Origin: Bradyrhizobium sp. LTSP849
GTDB lineage: Bacteria; Pseudomonadota; Alphaproteobacteria; Rhizobiales; Xanthobacteraceae
DNA length: 64,000 nucleotides
Assembly: GCF_000938255.1 (NCBI RefSeq)
Contig: NZ_JYMR01000053.1
Span: 124,001-188,000, forward strand
Direction: 5' to 3'
Shown here: piece after piece, positions 15,746 through 24,723 of the stretch
Numbering within the stretch: the first letter of the stretch is position 1
How the letters are laid out: every line of letters begins with the position of its first letter
Notes under the pieces: generated by a model
What the model saw: the letters and a program-made list of their open reading frames with translations, nothing else
The model's database searches: none
Told to the model about the DNA's origin: nothing
Translations under genes and position numbers: made by a program

Positions 15746-15958
15746 TCAGTGCGCACCCCTGAGCGTGCAGGAGGTGGTGCAAGTCACCGTATTGCCGTGG
15801 TCGCACGATTTGCAGGCATTGACGCACTGGTTCATGTCGCGGGCATTGTAGGAGCTGTAGTTCCGCAACGGGCAAGACGCGGTCGAGCCGGTGATATCCT
15901 GCTCCTGATTACAGGCTGCCGTCATGAGGGCAAACACAATGACCACAAGGAGACGCAT
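15746..15958 (-). CDS. Small cysteine-rich secreted protein or lipoprotein
   Basis: 70 residues. MRLLVVIVFALMTAACNQEQ is a signal sequence ending in a Cys that fits a lipobox (TAAC, with T at -3 atypical). The mature part has seven more cysteines in pairs, in SCPLRNYSS, NQCVNACKSC and TVTCTTSCTLRG. That density suggests disulfides in the periplasm or at the outer membrane. The ATG at 15958 gives this clean signal peptide; upstream codons read as non-coding. I know no family for it. Confidence 0.65.
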   Translation of the reverse strand: MRLLVVIVFALMTAACNQEQDITGSTASCPLRNYSSYNARDMNQCVNACKSCDHGNTVTCTTSCTLRGAH

Positions 15959-16152
15959 GGGACCGCACTCCGTGGGACTGCTGCATCGCAACGAGCCCCG
16001 GCATTCCCAACATGAGGAATTGCATGGGCATCCCTCACATCGCATCGAGGATGCGTGCCAAACGTTAAGAACGGCTTGCGATCGCGCGAAATCCCGCAAA
16101 GGCAGGGATGCCCGGCATCGCGCCTCGATCCGATTGTCACCCTTCCGCGGCG

Positions 16153-16329
16153 TCAGGCTGCGGCCTTGGTCGCAATTGCCTGCCGCATATCCACCGCCAG
16201 CTGGCGGTATTGCTCCGAAAGTTTCAGGTAAAACTCGCGCTTCTTGCTGTCGGTGGCAAGCTTGGTGATCAACTCGCATTCGGCGGTGAGCGTCTCGAAC
16301 CGTTCCAGCCTGTCCTCAAGATCTGTCAT
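16153..16329 (-). CDS. Small helical hypothetical protein (58 aa)
   Basis: Starts MTDLEDRLERFETLTAECEL at the ATG at 16329 and ends in an Ala/Lys tail. It is almost entirely predicted helix with charged heptads and no signal peptide, so it is probably a small cytoplasmic coiled-coil protein. Similar short proteins occur in Bradyrhizobium genomes as I remember, without known function. It lies upstream of and divergent to the cobalamin riboswitch. Confidence 0.6.
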   Translation of the reverse strand: MTDLEDRLERFETLTAECELITKLATDSKKREFYLKLSEQYRQLAVDMRQAIATKAAA

Positions 16330-16488
16330 CGGCGTATCCCCAATCAAACGCCTCAAGGACGACAAATCTAAGCCCGGGAAATAGGTCACGGCCAACATCG
16401 TTATGGAGTAGAATCTCTTTTTGTCCGGAAAGACACACTTGGCAGGCGCGTTGCGCGGCAGGCATTCCCGATATTGACGCATCTCAAA

Positions 16489-16683
16489 GCAGGTGCCAGT
16501 TTCGTGATCGGTAGTGTCTGCAAGGACTCTCCAAGGGAATGCGGTGCGCCCGTCTCGGCGGGCAATTCCGCGGCTGCCCCCGCAACTGTAGGCGGATAGC
16601 CGACGACCAGAAAAACCACTGGAGCCCGTTCGGGTCTCTGGGAAGGTGGTCGAAGGCAGTGACCCGCGAGCCAGGAAACCTGC
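16489..16683 (+). promoter_or_regulatory. Cobalamin riboswitch
   Basis: AdoCbl-type aptamer. The closing stem is GCAGGT (16489-16494) with ACCTGC (16678-16683). The conserved core is present: AAGGGAATGCGGTG from 16533, GCTGCCCCCGCAACTG from 16573, GGGAAGG at 16640-16646, and the B12 box GAGCCAGGAAACCTGC at 16668-16683. It lies 142 nt upstream of the TonB-dependent receptor start on the same strand. By analogy it shuts off the receptor gene when cobalamin is plentiful. Confidence 0.95.
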
Positions 16684-16825
16684 TACCAGCCATGGTCACG
16701 CGCGAACGCATTGGGCGGGGTGCCTCGATGTCGGACAAGTAGCCGGTGCATCTGCCGCCTGGGGCGAAGGCAGATGACTAAGGCAACCGCGGTGACAGTT
16801 TGTTGCGTCGCCGCAGAGTATTGTT

Positions 16826-19267
16826 GTGCAAAATCCTTATTTCGCTTCTGGCGTCACGCCAGGGTTTTCGCGTGCCTTCCTGATCGCCCTGCTCTCGTCC
16901 GCATCGCTGTCTTCCACGGCGATCGCGCAGAGCGCAGCCCAAAGCGCGACCCAAGACAAGCCCTCCCGGGAGGTCGGTCCGATCGTCGTCTCCCCGTCCG
17001 GTCCGAAGCCAGCTGCCGCCGTGAGCCCCGGCAATCAGAGATCACGTACAGCGCGCCGGGCCGCAGGGCGCAAGCCCACAGCTCCGGCCGTTGCGGCCCC
17101 GGCAAGTCTGCCTCCGAGCGGCACGGTGCAAACGCCGCTGAACACGGCCGCCGTCACTGACGTCGGCTCCCGGCTCGGGATCACGGCACGCGAGACGCCG
17201 GCCACCGTCGAGGTCATCAGCCAGCAGACCATGCAGGACCGGGGCATCAGAACCACCACCGACGTTGCCAAGGCGGCGGTTGGCGTGACCGGCGGCGATG
17301 CACCTGGCGCGCCCGCCATCTTCTCGATGCGCGGCTTCAGCGGGGATCAGCTCACCACGCTCTACAACGGCATCCCGATCGGGCCGTCGACCATGACCGG
17401 CCGCCCCATGGACGTCGCCGGCTTGCAGCAGGTGGAGATCATCAAGGGACCGGACTCGCTGGTGGCGGGCCTCGGCGCAACCGGCGGCGCCGTCAACTAC
17501 GTCACCAAGGCACCGCACACGGGTCCCGTCGTCAACGAGGCCTTCACCTCCTACGACTCATTCCACGGCTACCGCGCCGGCTACGGATCGGGCGGCAGCA
17601 CGCTGGTCGACGGCCTCGACTATCGGTTCGACATCAGCCATTCCAACGACAAGGGCTTTATCGACGACACCTACTCCAAGCTCAGCAATGTCTCCGGCCA
17701 GTTGAATTATCGCGTCAATGAAAGCTTCAAGATCTGGGGCGCGGCCGAGTACAAGCAGGACAGCGACCGCTTCTATTGGGGAACGCCGCTGGTACCCGCC
17801 AACGCACCCGGCATCGTGCCGACCAACGGCATCGTGTCGGGCCAGTGGAGCAACTATTATCTCGGCGGCGGCACGCCGGTCCCGGTCACCGTTGACGCGC
17901 GCACGCTGACAACGAACTACAATGTGCTCGACAATCACAGCGGCGCCAGCGAGCTCTGGCTGCGCAGCGGCTTTCAATGGGACATCACCAACAACATCTC
18001 GCTGAAGAGTCAGGTCTACGGCTATGATGCCCACCGACATTGGTTCAACAACGAGATCTCGTCGTTCGACCAGACCGTAGGCAACTTCGCCGGCGCGCAA
18101 AGCATCTATCGCGAGCGCCTGGCGCTCGATCACGCACAGCGGCTCTACGGCAACATCACCGACCTGACGATCAATTCCAACATCGGCGGAATGGACAATC
18201 GATTTGTCGCCACCGTGGCGGCGAGCAGCAGCCAGTTCAACGTCTCGCAGGATACGCTGTTCTTCAATGATTACGTCGACCTCCTCAATCCGGACCGCGG
18301 CCTCTATGGGCCCCGCAGCGACGAGAAGATCTACACGCATCTCGACACGACGGCGCTGTCGTTCGAGGACCGGCTCAAGCTGACCTCGACCTTCGCCCTG
18401 ATCGGCGGCATTCGCTTCGAGGATATCGAGCTGGCGCGGACCCGCTTCTTTCCCGACGGCACCCTGGAGTCGGCAAAGGGCTACCCGTTCTCGAAGAAAT
18501 TCAATCCGATCACAGGACGGGTCGGCTACACCTGGGACATCGCGCCCGGCGTGATGCTGTACAGCCAGTATGCGACCGCCGCCGATCCGACCGTGGCCAA
18601 CATCTTCATCCTCGCGCCGTCAGTGCCGCTGCTACTGACGACGTCGCGGACCTACGAGACCGGGGTGAAGGTGCAATCGGCCGACAAACGGGCGGAGTTC
18701 ACGTTCTCGGCCTTCGATATCGAGCGCAAGAACGTCTATGTCCCCGAGAGCGGCATCGAGTTCAACGTGGCTGGCAAGATGGAATCCAAGGGCATCGAGA
18801 TCGCAGGCGCGATCAACCCGATTGGCGGGCTGAAGCTGTGGGGCAATGTCGCCTTCGTGCAGTCGCGGTTCATCGATTTCAACTATGTCGATGGCAACGG
18901 GGTATTCCAATCCTATTCCGGCAAGACGCCACCAAACGTGCCGAACTTCATCGCCAATGCCGGTGCGTCCTATCGCTTCGACACGATACTGCCGGTGGAA
19001 ATCGGGGGCTCGGTCCGTCACGTCGGCGACCGCTTCAACTTCCAGGACAATCTGGTCATCATGAACGCCTACACGATCTTCGACGCGTTCGCGTTCGTCG
19101 ACATCCCGAAGGCCTATTTCCCGGGTGTCGACCAGACCCGGATCAGCTTCCGCGTGAAGAACCTGACCAACAAGCTTTACGCCGCCTGGGGCGACCCTGG
19201 ATACACCGACCAGATCATCCTGGGCGCACCGCGCAGCTATGAGGTGGCCGCTTCGTTCAAGTGGTGA
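16826..19267 (+). CDS. TonB-dependent outer-membrane receptor, probably for cobalamin or a related corrinoid
   Basis: 813 residues. After a signal peptide (cleavage near STAIAQS) and a Pro/Ala-rich linker comes a plug domain (RETPATVEVISQQTMQDRG, SMRGFSGDQLTTLYNGIP, VEIIKGPDSLVAGLGATGGAVNYV), then a long beta-barrel ending in the outer-membrane signature SYEVAASFKW. The plug and barrel look more like siderophore receptors than classic BtuB. The upstream B12 riboswitch argues that the ligand is cobalamin, or cobalt carried by a chelator. The start is a GTG at 16826; the frame is open only from 16796 and has no ATG. No btuCDF genes are adjacent, so inner-membrane transport must be encoded elsewhere. 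Confidence 0.88.
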   Translation: MQNPYFASGVTPGFSRAFLIALLSSASLSSTAIAQSAAQSATQDKPSREVGPIVVSPSGPKPAAAVSPGNQRSRTARRAAGRKPTAPAVAAPASLPPSGTVQTPLNTAAVTDVGSRLGITARETPATVEVISQQTMQDRGIRTTTDVAKAAVGVTGGDAPGAPAIFSMRGFSGDQLTTLYNGIPIGPSTMTGRPMDVAGLQQVEIIKGPDSLVAGLGATGGAVNYVTKAPHTGPVVNEAFTSYDSFHGYRAGYGSGGSTLVDGLDYRFDISHSNDKGFIDDTYSKLSNVSGQLNYRVNESFKIWGAAEYKQDSDRFYWGTPLVPANAPGIVPTNGIVSGQWSNYYLGGGTPVPVTVDARTLTTNYNVLDNHSGASELWLRSGFQWDITNNISLKSQVYGYDAHRHWFNNEISSFDQTVGNFAGAQSIYRERLALDHAQRLYGNITDLTINSNIGGMDNRFVATVAASSSQFNVSQDTLFFNDYVDLLNPDRGLYGPRSDEKIYTHLDTTALSFEDRLKLTSTFALIGGIRFEDIELARTRFFPDGTLESAKGYPFSKKFNPITGRVGYTWDIAPGVMLYSQYATAADPTVANIFILAPSVPLLLTTSRTYETGVKVQSADKRAEFTFSAFDIERKNVYVPESGIEFNVAGKMESKGIEIAGAINPIGGLKLWGNVAFVQSRFIDFNYVDGNGVFQSYSGKTPPNVPNFIANAGASYRFDTILPVEIGGSVRHVGDRFNFQDNLVIMNAYTIFDAFAFVDIPKAYFPGVDQTRISFRVKNLTNKLYAAWGDPGYTDQIILGAPRSYEVAASFKW

Positions 19268-19288
19268 TCTGCGCTCGGCCCGAGCCGG

Positions 19289-21025
19289 TTATTTCTGCTC
19301 CATCCGCCAGGCGCCGTCCCAATCGGCGGCAGGCGGACTGGTGTCGAACTGCACAATGCGGGTGAGCATGGTTTGCGAGGGGCCGTCGCCGGGGACGCTC
19401 TCCAGCGCGGCGTTGAACGCCGTGCGCGCCTCATCGAAACGGCGCACGCGATAGGCCGCGAGCCCCGTGGCATAGTGCTGCCGCAGGCTCTCCTGTGGCG
19501 CGGTCAGCGCACCCGTCCTGCCCATCACCTCGAAGACGGGTTGCGGCATGCTCTGGCCGACCACTGCCAGACGGTCGATCTCGCGCAATTCGAGGCGCGA
19601 TCCGATCGCATCCGCGGTCTCCTGCGCGATCAGGATGCGGGTGCCGTAGACCTTGTTGGCGGCCTCCAGCCGCGAGGCGAGGTTCACCGCGTCGCCCATC
19701 ACGGTAAAGCTCATCATCAGCTCAGAGCCGATGCTGCCGGTCAAGACCTCGCCGGTGGCGATGCCGATCCTCAGGTCGCAGAGCGCGGGCATGGCACGGA
19801 TGCCGAGCAGATCCGGCAATTGCTTCTGGAGCGCCGGCACCTGCTCGATCATGTCGACGGCGGCAAGGCCTGCAAGAACGGCCTGCTCGTCCTCCTCGAT
19901 GAAGGGCGGGCCCCAATAGGACATGATGGCGTCGCCGATATATTTGTCGATGACGCCGCGGTTGTTCCGGATCGGGCCGGACATCACCGTGAAATAGTGG
20001 TTCATCACTTTGACGAGGCCGCGCGGGGTCATGCCCTCGCTCATCGAGGTGAAGCCGCTCATGTCGCAGAACATGATGGTCATCACCCGGCGCTGGCCGT
20101 CGATGGCGACCTCCGGCCGGTCGATCAGGCCCTGCACCACCTTGGGATCGATGTAGCGGCCAAAGGTCTCGCGGATGCGCTCGTTCTGGCGCAACTGCTC
20201 GACCATGCGGTTGAAGGCAGCGGCAAGCTCACCGATCTCGTCCTGGGTCGAGACAGTGATGGCCTTGTCGAAGCGGCCGGCCTCGACCTCGCGGGTGCCG
20301 GCGAGCAGCAGCCGCACCGGACGGGTGATCCCGCTACTGACCAATAGCGCAAAGACAAATCCGACGATCGCCGCGAGCAGGGTCACGATGCCCGAGATGA
20401 TGATCGCCTGCCGCTGGTGGCGGATCACCTGCGACGTAGAGGCGAAGACCTGCTTGAGCATGTCGGAACGGATCGCGTCGATCTTCTGGTTGAACTGGTC
20501 GCGCAGCGCGTCGATGTGCTCGAGCGTGCCCCTCGCCTCCGCCATCTGCTTGGCGTCGATCTGCTTGAGGAGCTTTGCATGGTCCTCGTTCTGGTCGCGG
20601 CGCAGCTCGGTGACGGCGGTCTCGATCCGGGTCTCGATCCGCGCCAGCGCGGCATTGTCGGAAGGCGTCCGTGTATCGTCGATGATCGCGTTGATGTGCT
20701 TGCGCGCGGCCTCGGCCTCCTCATCGATCTTGCGGTCCGCCTCCTCGAACTCGCGAAGACGCGCCGCATAGGCCTCCTCCTCGGAAGGCGCCTGCATCTT
20801 CATCATGACCATGCGCCGCAGTGCGACCGATCGCTCCAGCGAACGGATATTGGCGCGCGCCAGATCCCCATAGGCCGGGATGTAGCGGTCGGTCAGCTCG
20901 TCAAGGAGGATTCCGACCTGGCTCGACATCACCATCGACAGGATCGAGGTGACCAGCATCAGGACGATCAATCCGAGGGCGATGCCGACGATTTTGCGCC
21001 GGATCGTCTGGTTGAAAATCGGCAT
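19289..21025 (-). CDS. Membrane class III adenylate/guanylate cyclase with HAMP domain
   Basis: 578 residues: TM1 (about 12-34), a helical periplasmic sensor region, TM2 (about 208-230), HAMP (ITRPVRLLLAGTREVEAG...), then a class III catalytic domain from about residue 310. Metal aspartates lie in MFCDMSGFTSM and YIGDAIMSYWG; the transition-state Asn and Arg lie in MGDAVNLASRLEAA. The C-terminus has one TPR-like helix pair (YATGLAAYRVRRFDEARTAFNAAL). It would make cAMP (or cGMP) in response to a periplasmic or membrane cue. Convergent with the receptor gene. Confidence 0.93.
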   Translation of the reverse strand: MPIFNQTIRRKIVGIALGLIVLMLVTSILSMVMSSQVGILLDELTDRYIPAYGDLARANIRSLERSVALRRMVMMKMQAPSEEEAYAARLREFEEADRKIDEEAEAARKHINAIIDDTRTPSDNAALARIETRIETAVTELRRDQNEDHAKLLKQIDAKQMAEARGTLEHIDALRDQFNQKIDAIRSDMLKQVFASTSQVIRHQRQAIIISGIVTLLAAIVGFVFALLVSSGITRPVRLLLAGTREVEAGRFDKAITVSTQDEIGELAAAFNRMVEQLRQNERIRETFGRYIDPKVVQGLIDRPEVAIDGQRRVMTIMFCDMSGFTSMSEGMTPRGLVKVMNHYFTVMSGPIRNNRGVIDKYIGDAIMSYWGPPFIEEDEQAVLAGLAAVDMIEQVPALQKQLPDLLGIRAMPALCDLRIGIATGEVLTGSIGSELMMSFTVMGDAVNLASRLEAANKVYGTRILIAQETADAIGSRLELREIDRLAVVGQSMPQPVFEVMGRTGALTAPQESLRQHYATGLAAYRVRRFDEARTAFNAALESVPGDGPSQTMLTRIVQFDTSPPAADWDGAWRMEQK

Positions 21026-21349
21026 ATGTGCGGAACAAAAGCTGAAAAGGACGGGTCTGGGAACTCACTACACCGGTTTTTGGTGCGGGAATATGCGCAA
21101 TTTGGCCATTCGTGGCGCCCTCGACCGCCACAGCCGTCGCGCCAGCCTTATTCGTTAACAAAGGTTAAGGGCCTCATTCTATCCCCCGTTGCACAAGTTC
21201 CCGCGTTCCATCCGTATTTTGCCGCATTGTTGCGACAGCGTGAGGAATGCGAAACGATGCTGTGTCACCGTTTTTGATGGCGTTCTGATTCTCAAGCCGC
21301 ATGTCGTCGCGGACTTTGGTTTGTACTGGTTTCGCAGGGGGACCACGGA
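21026..21349. other. Divergent promoter region between cyclase and transglycosylase genes
   Basis: 324 bp with no plausible gene. It must hold promoters for the two divergent neighbours. A TTAA-N6-TTAA pair occurs at 21155-21168. Otherwise I see nothing beyond AT-richer patches. Confidence 0.5.
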
Positions 21350-23521
21350 ATGAACCAGTGCCTACGCTCGCTCGCGTGTGTCGTTGCTATGGTCGGTGTG
21401 GCGCTCCTTCCGACGGAGCTGGCAGCAAAGAGCAGTCACAAATCATCAGCGTCAAAGAAGACGCATGAGGCCAAGACCGGCAAGCACGGCAAACATGCCG
21501 AGGCCAAACGCAAGTCGAAGAAGCAGGACGACGAGCCCGCAGACAAGCCGGCACCGCCGCCGCTCACCGGCGACCTCGCCGCGCTGAAGGACGCCATCGA
21601 CCTCGCGCGCAAGGGCAAGACCGATGACGCGAGCGCGGCACGCGACCGGATCGCCGATCCGGCCGGGCAAAAACTCGCCGACTGGTTCATGCTGCGCCAT
21701 TCCGAGAGCACCGCGAATTTCAAGCGCTACGCCGGCTTCCTCGCCGCCAATCCGGACTGGCCGAGCAGCGCGCTTCTGCGCCGGCGTGCCGAGGCGCGGC
21801 TGTGGCAGGAGAAGAGCGACGCGGCCACCGTGCACAAATTCACGATGGACCGGCCGACCAGCGCCAAGGGCAAGTTTGCGCTCGCCCGTGTGCTGCTCAC
21901 GGAAGGCGACAGCGACAGGGCCACGCGTCTCGTCCGCGAAGCCTGGCGCACGGATGAATTGTCCGAGCGCAGCGAAGAGGATTCCTACGAAGCATTCCAC
22001 GATCTCCTGACCGCGGACGACCATCGCGCACGCATGGACAAACGCCTCGGCGCCAAGGACTACGCCGGTGCGCGGCGCGTGGCAAAACGTCTCGGCGAGG
22101 ATGCGCTCGCGATCGTCAAGGCCTGCGCCGCGGTCAATGGCAAGGAAAACAAGGCCAAGGATTATCTCGACGACGTATCAGCCGATGCGCGCCGCGACCT
22201 CGGCTACGTTCTGTGCCGCGTGCAATGGCACCTCCAGAAGGACCGCATCGACGATGCGGCCGAAGTGATTTTGGCCGCCGCGCCCGACACGATGGCGGCG
22301 CAGGATACGGACGCCTGGTGGCGCGAGCGGCGCCTGCTCGCGCGAAAACTGCTCGACCAGGGCAAGTCGAGGACCGCCTATGACGTGGTGCGCGCCGCCG
22401 CGGTGCCGGAGATGGAGGTCTACCGCGTCGACTATCACTTCATGTGCGGCTGGATCGCGTTGCGCTATCTCGACGATCCCAGAACCGCATTGATGCACTT
22501 CGCCGCGATCGACGAGGGCTCGGCCAATCCGATCGCATTGTCTCGGGCGCATTATTGGCGCGGCCGAGCGGCGGAGGCGATGAACGCAACGGCCGACGCG
22601 CGCCTGAGCTATCAGGCCGCCGCGCGCTATCCGACCGCCTATTACGGCCAGCTCGCGCGCGCAAGGCTTGGCCTCGACCGGATCGAGCTGCGCCCGCCCT
22701 CGCCTGTGCTGGCTTCAACCGACACGCCGCCCGCGGACGAACGCGTGCGTGCCGCCGACATGCTGTACGGGATCGGCGAGCGCGACACGGTGTTCTATTA
22801 TGCCGAGGACTTTGCCAAGGAGAGCACCGACGTCGCAGCCCTCGAAGGGCTCGGCGAACTCGCCGGCCAACGCAATGACGCGCGCGTCATGCTCGAGATC
22901 GGCAAGTCGGCGCTGGCACGCGGGCTCGCGCTCGACCATTACGCCTTCCCGACCATCGGCATCCCCGAGCACAAGCAGGTTGCGCCGGCGATCGAAACCA
23001 GCGTGATCTATTCGGTGGCGCGCACCGAAAGCTCGTTCAACCAGCGCGACAAGTCGGCCGCCAACGCGGTCGGACTGATGCAGGTGACGCCGGAAGCCGG
23101 CCGCGACACCGCCAAGCGCTTCGGCGTGACCTATGACTGGGACAGGATGGTCTCCGATCCCGTCTACAACACGCAGATGGGCGCAGCCGAGCTCAGCGCT
23201 TTGCTGTCGGAATATCGCGGCGACCAGATCATGACCTTCGCCGGCTACAATGCCGGCCGCGGTCGTGTGCGCGAATGGGTGCAGGCGCATGGCGACCCCA
23301 GGGATCCCAAGGTCGATCCGGTCGACTGGGTCGAGCGCATCCCGCTGTCGGAGACGCGCAACTATGTGCAGCGCGTGATCGAGAACGTGCTGGTCTACCG
23401 CGCGCGGTTCGAGGGCAGCGGTGCCGTGGCCGGCAAAAGCGATCAGCGCGTGGTGACGCAAGATGCCGCTGCCGCCCCGCGCGCTGCGGCGACGCCGGTG
23501 GGGTTTACGGGATCGGAATGA
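21350..23521 (+). CDS. Soluble lytic murein transglycosylase (Slt70-like)
   Basis: 723 residues. A signal peptide (MNQCLRSLACVVAMVGVALL) is followed by a Lys/His-rich linker (residues about 30-70) and a long alpha-superhelical region typical of Slt70 (U and L domains). A C-terminal SLT catalytic domain has the glutamate in VARTESSFNQRDKSAANA, then GLMQVTP, the TFAGYNAGRGRVREW block and SETRNYVQRVIENV. It cleaves peptidoglycan glycan strands in the periplasm to give 1,6-anhydro ends. The very basic linker is longer than in E. coli Slt70 and may bind the wall or membrane. Transcribed alone. Confidence 0.93.
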   Translation: MNQCLRSLACVVAMVGVALLPTELAAKSSHKSSASKKTHEAKTGKHGKHAEAKRKSKKQDDEPADKPAPPPLTGDLAALKDAIDLARKGKTDDASAARDRIADPAGQKLADWFMLRHSESTANFKRYAGFLAANPDWPSSALLRRRAEARLWQEKSDAATVHKFTMDRPTSAKGKFALARVLLTEGDSDRATRLVREAWRTDELSERSEEDSYEAFHDLLTADDHRARMDKRLGAKDYAGARRVAKRLGEDALAIVKACAAVNGKENKAKDYLDDVSADARRDLGYVLCRVQWHLQKDRIDDAAEVILAAAPDTMAAQDTDAWWRERRLLARKLLDQGKSRTAYDVVRAAAVPEMEVYRVDYHFMCGWIALRYLDDPRTALMHFAAIDEGSANPIALSRAHYWRGRAAEAMNATADARLSYQAAARYPTAYYGQLARARLGLDRIELRPPSPVLASTDTPPADERVRAADMLYGIGERDTVFYYAEDFAKESTDVAALEGLGELAGQRNDARVMLEIGKSALARGLALDHYAFPTIGIPEHKQVAPAIETSVIYSVARTESSFNQRDKSAANAVGLMQVTPEAGRDTAKRFGVTYDWDRMVSDPVYNTQMGAAELSALLSEYRGDQIMTFAGYNAGRGRVREWVQAHGDPRDPKVDPVDWVERIPLSETRNYVQRVIENVLVYRARFEGSGAVAGKSDQRVVTQDAAAAPRAAATPVGFTGSE

Positions 23522-23530
23522 GGTCGAACT

Positions 23531-23638
23531 CCTCATCCTGAGGAGCCTGCGCAGCAGGCGTCTCGAAGGATGAAGGCCCCGCTCTCGCCCGCAGCCATCC
23601 TTCGAGACGGCCGCTACGCGGCCTCCTCAGGATGAGGT
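23531..23638. repeat. REP-like palindromic intergenic element
   Basis: CCTCATCCTGAGGAG (23531-23545) is complementary, with one extra base, to CTCCTCAGGATGAGG (23624-23638), and the inner TCTCGAAGGATG (23561-23572) to CATCCTTCGAGA (23596-23607). It occupies the gap between the transglycosylase and Bug-protein genes, which are convergent, and may help terminate both. The same CTCAGGATGA and CATCCTTCGAG words recur near 26.1 kb. Confidence 0.75.
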
Positions 23639-23669
23639 CCGAGAATGAGGCGACATAGCTGAGCGCGCC

Positions 23670-24641
23670 TCACTCCACCGTGATATTCGCTGCCTTGATG
23701 ATCGGCCACCATTTTGCGATCTCGGCTTTCTGGCGAGTGCCGAGCGCATCAGGCGTTAGCTGATCCTGCGGCGTCATCTCCAGGCCCTGGCTTTCGAGCT
23801 GCTTCTTCACGGCTGGATCGTTCAGCGCCTCCACGGCGGCGGCGTTGAGCTTCGTCACGATCTCCTTCGGCGTGCCCTTGGGCACCCACAGGCCCGACCA
23901 CAGCGTCATGTTGAAGCCCTTCAGCCCCGCCTCCGCCGCGGTCGGAATTTCTGGCGCCGACGCGAGGCGCTTGTCGTCGGTGATGGCGTAGGCGCGGATG
24001 GTGCCGGCGCGGACCTGATTGATGGAATTGGAGGTCTGGTCGACGATGACGTCGATCTGGCCAGCGATGAGATCGTTCAGTGCGGGCGCCGTGCCGCGAT
24101 ACGGCACGTATTGCAGCTTGATGCCGGAGACACTCTCGAAATAGACGCCGGCGATGTGGCTGCCGGAGCCGGCCCCGGCCGTACCGGCCGTTGGCGGCGA
24201 CGGGCGCGACTTCAGCCAGGCCATCAGCTCCTTCAGCGAAGTCGCGGGCACCGCGTTCTTGCTGACGACGATCATCGGGTTGCTCGGCAGCAGCACCACC
24301 GGCTCGAGATCGGCGACGAGATCATAGTTGAGCTTGTAGACGGCGCCGTTGGCAACATGGGTGCCGAGATGGCCGAAAGAGATGGTGTAGCCGTCGGGCG
24401 GCGAATGCACGGCGCGGCCGACGCCGATCGAGCCGCCGGCACCGGTGACGTTCTCGATCACCAGGGGCTGGCCGAGCGTCCCGCGCATGCGCTCAGCCAG
24501 GACCCGCGCCATTGCATCCGACGGGCCGCCGGCCGCAAACGGGACGATGATGGTGATGGGATGCGAAGGATAATCGTCGGCGCGCGCCGCGCCTGCGAAC
24601 GCGACAATGCCGATCAGCGCAGCCCAGACGGCTTTCTTCAT
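23670..24641 (-). CDS. Bug/TctC-family periplasmic substrate-binding protein
   Basis: 323 residues: signal peptide ending at GAARADDYPSHP, then the Bug signature ITIIVPFAAGGPSDAMARVLAERM. Later VENVTGAGGSIGVGRAVHS and VPYRGTAPALNDLIAGQID lie around the ligand pocket. These proteins bind carboxylates or other small solutes for tripartite tricarboxylate transporters, or act as orphan sensors. No TctA/TctB membrane genes are nearby, so this is an orphan and its ligand is unknown. The next gene on this strand is the threonine synthase homologue upstream, 82 nt away. Confidence 0.9.
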   Translation of the reverse strand: MKKAVWAALIGIVAFAGAARADDYPSHPITIIVPFAAGGPSDAMARVLAERMRGTLGQPLVIENVTGAGGSIGVGRAVHSPPDGYTISFGHLGTHVANGAVYKLNYDLVADLEPVVLLPSNPMIVVSKNAVPATSLKELMAWLKSRPSPPTAGTAGAGSGSHIAGVYFESVSGIKLQYVPYRGTAPALNDLIAGQIDVIVDQTSNSINQVRAGTIRAYAITDDKRLASAPEIPTAAEAGLKGFNMTLWSGLWVPKGTPKEIVTKLNAAAVEALNDPAVKKQLESQGLEMTPQDQLTPDALGTRQKAEIAKWWPIIKAANITVE

Positions 24642-24674
24642 GGTGTCCTCCCGACGACGTCATTCTTATTTTTG

Positions 24675-24700
24675 CCCTCTCCCCGCAAACGGGAAGAGGG
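24675..24700. repeat. Short hairpin between threonine synthase-like and Bug genes
   Basis: CCCTCTCCCCG (24675-24685) and CGGGAAGAGGG (24690-24700) pair with one mismatch around CAAA. Read on the gene strand it is followed by GCAAAAATAAG rather than a T-run, so it is more likely a dispersed hairpin than an intrinsic terminator. Confidence 0.5.
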
Positions 24701-24723
24701 GTCGTTGGTGACGTATTGCCGCG

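Noticed and set aside
21155..21168. CtrA-like site TTAA-N6-TTAA upstream of the transglycosylase gene
   Set aside because: The spacing is 6, not the 7 required for the consensus, and it occurs in an AT-richer patch where chance matches are expected.
24675..24700. Intrinsic terminator for the threonine synthase-like gene
   Set aside because: On the gene strand the hairpin is followed by an A-rich run, not a T-run.
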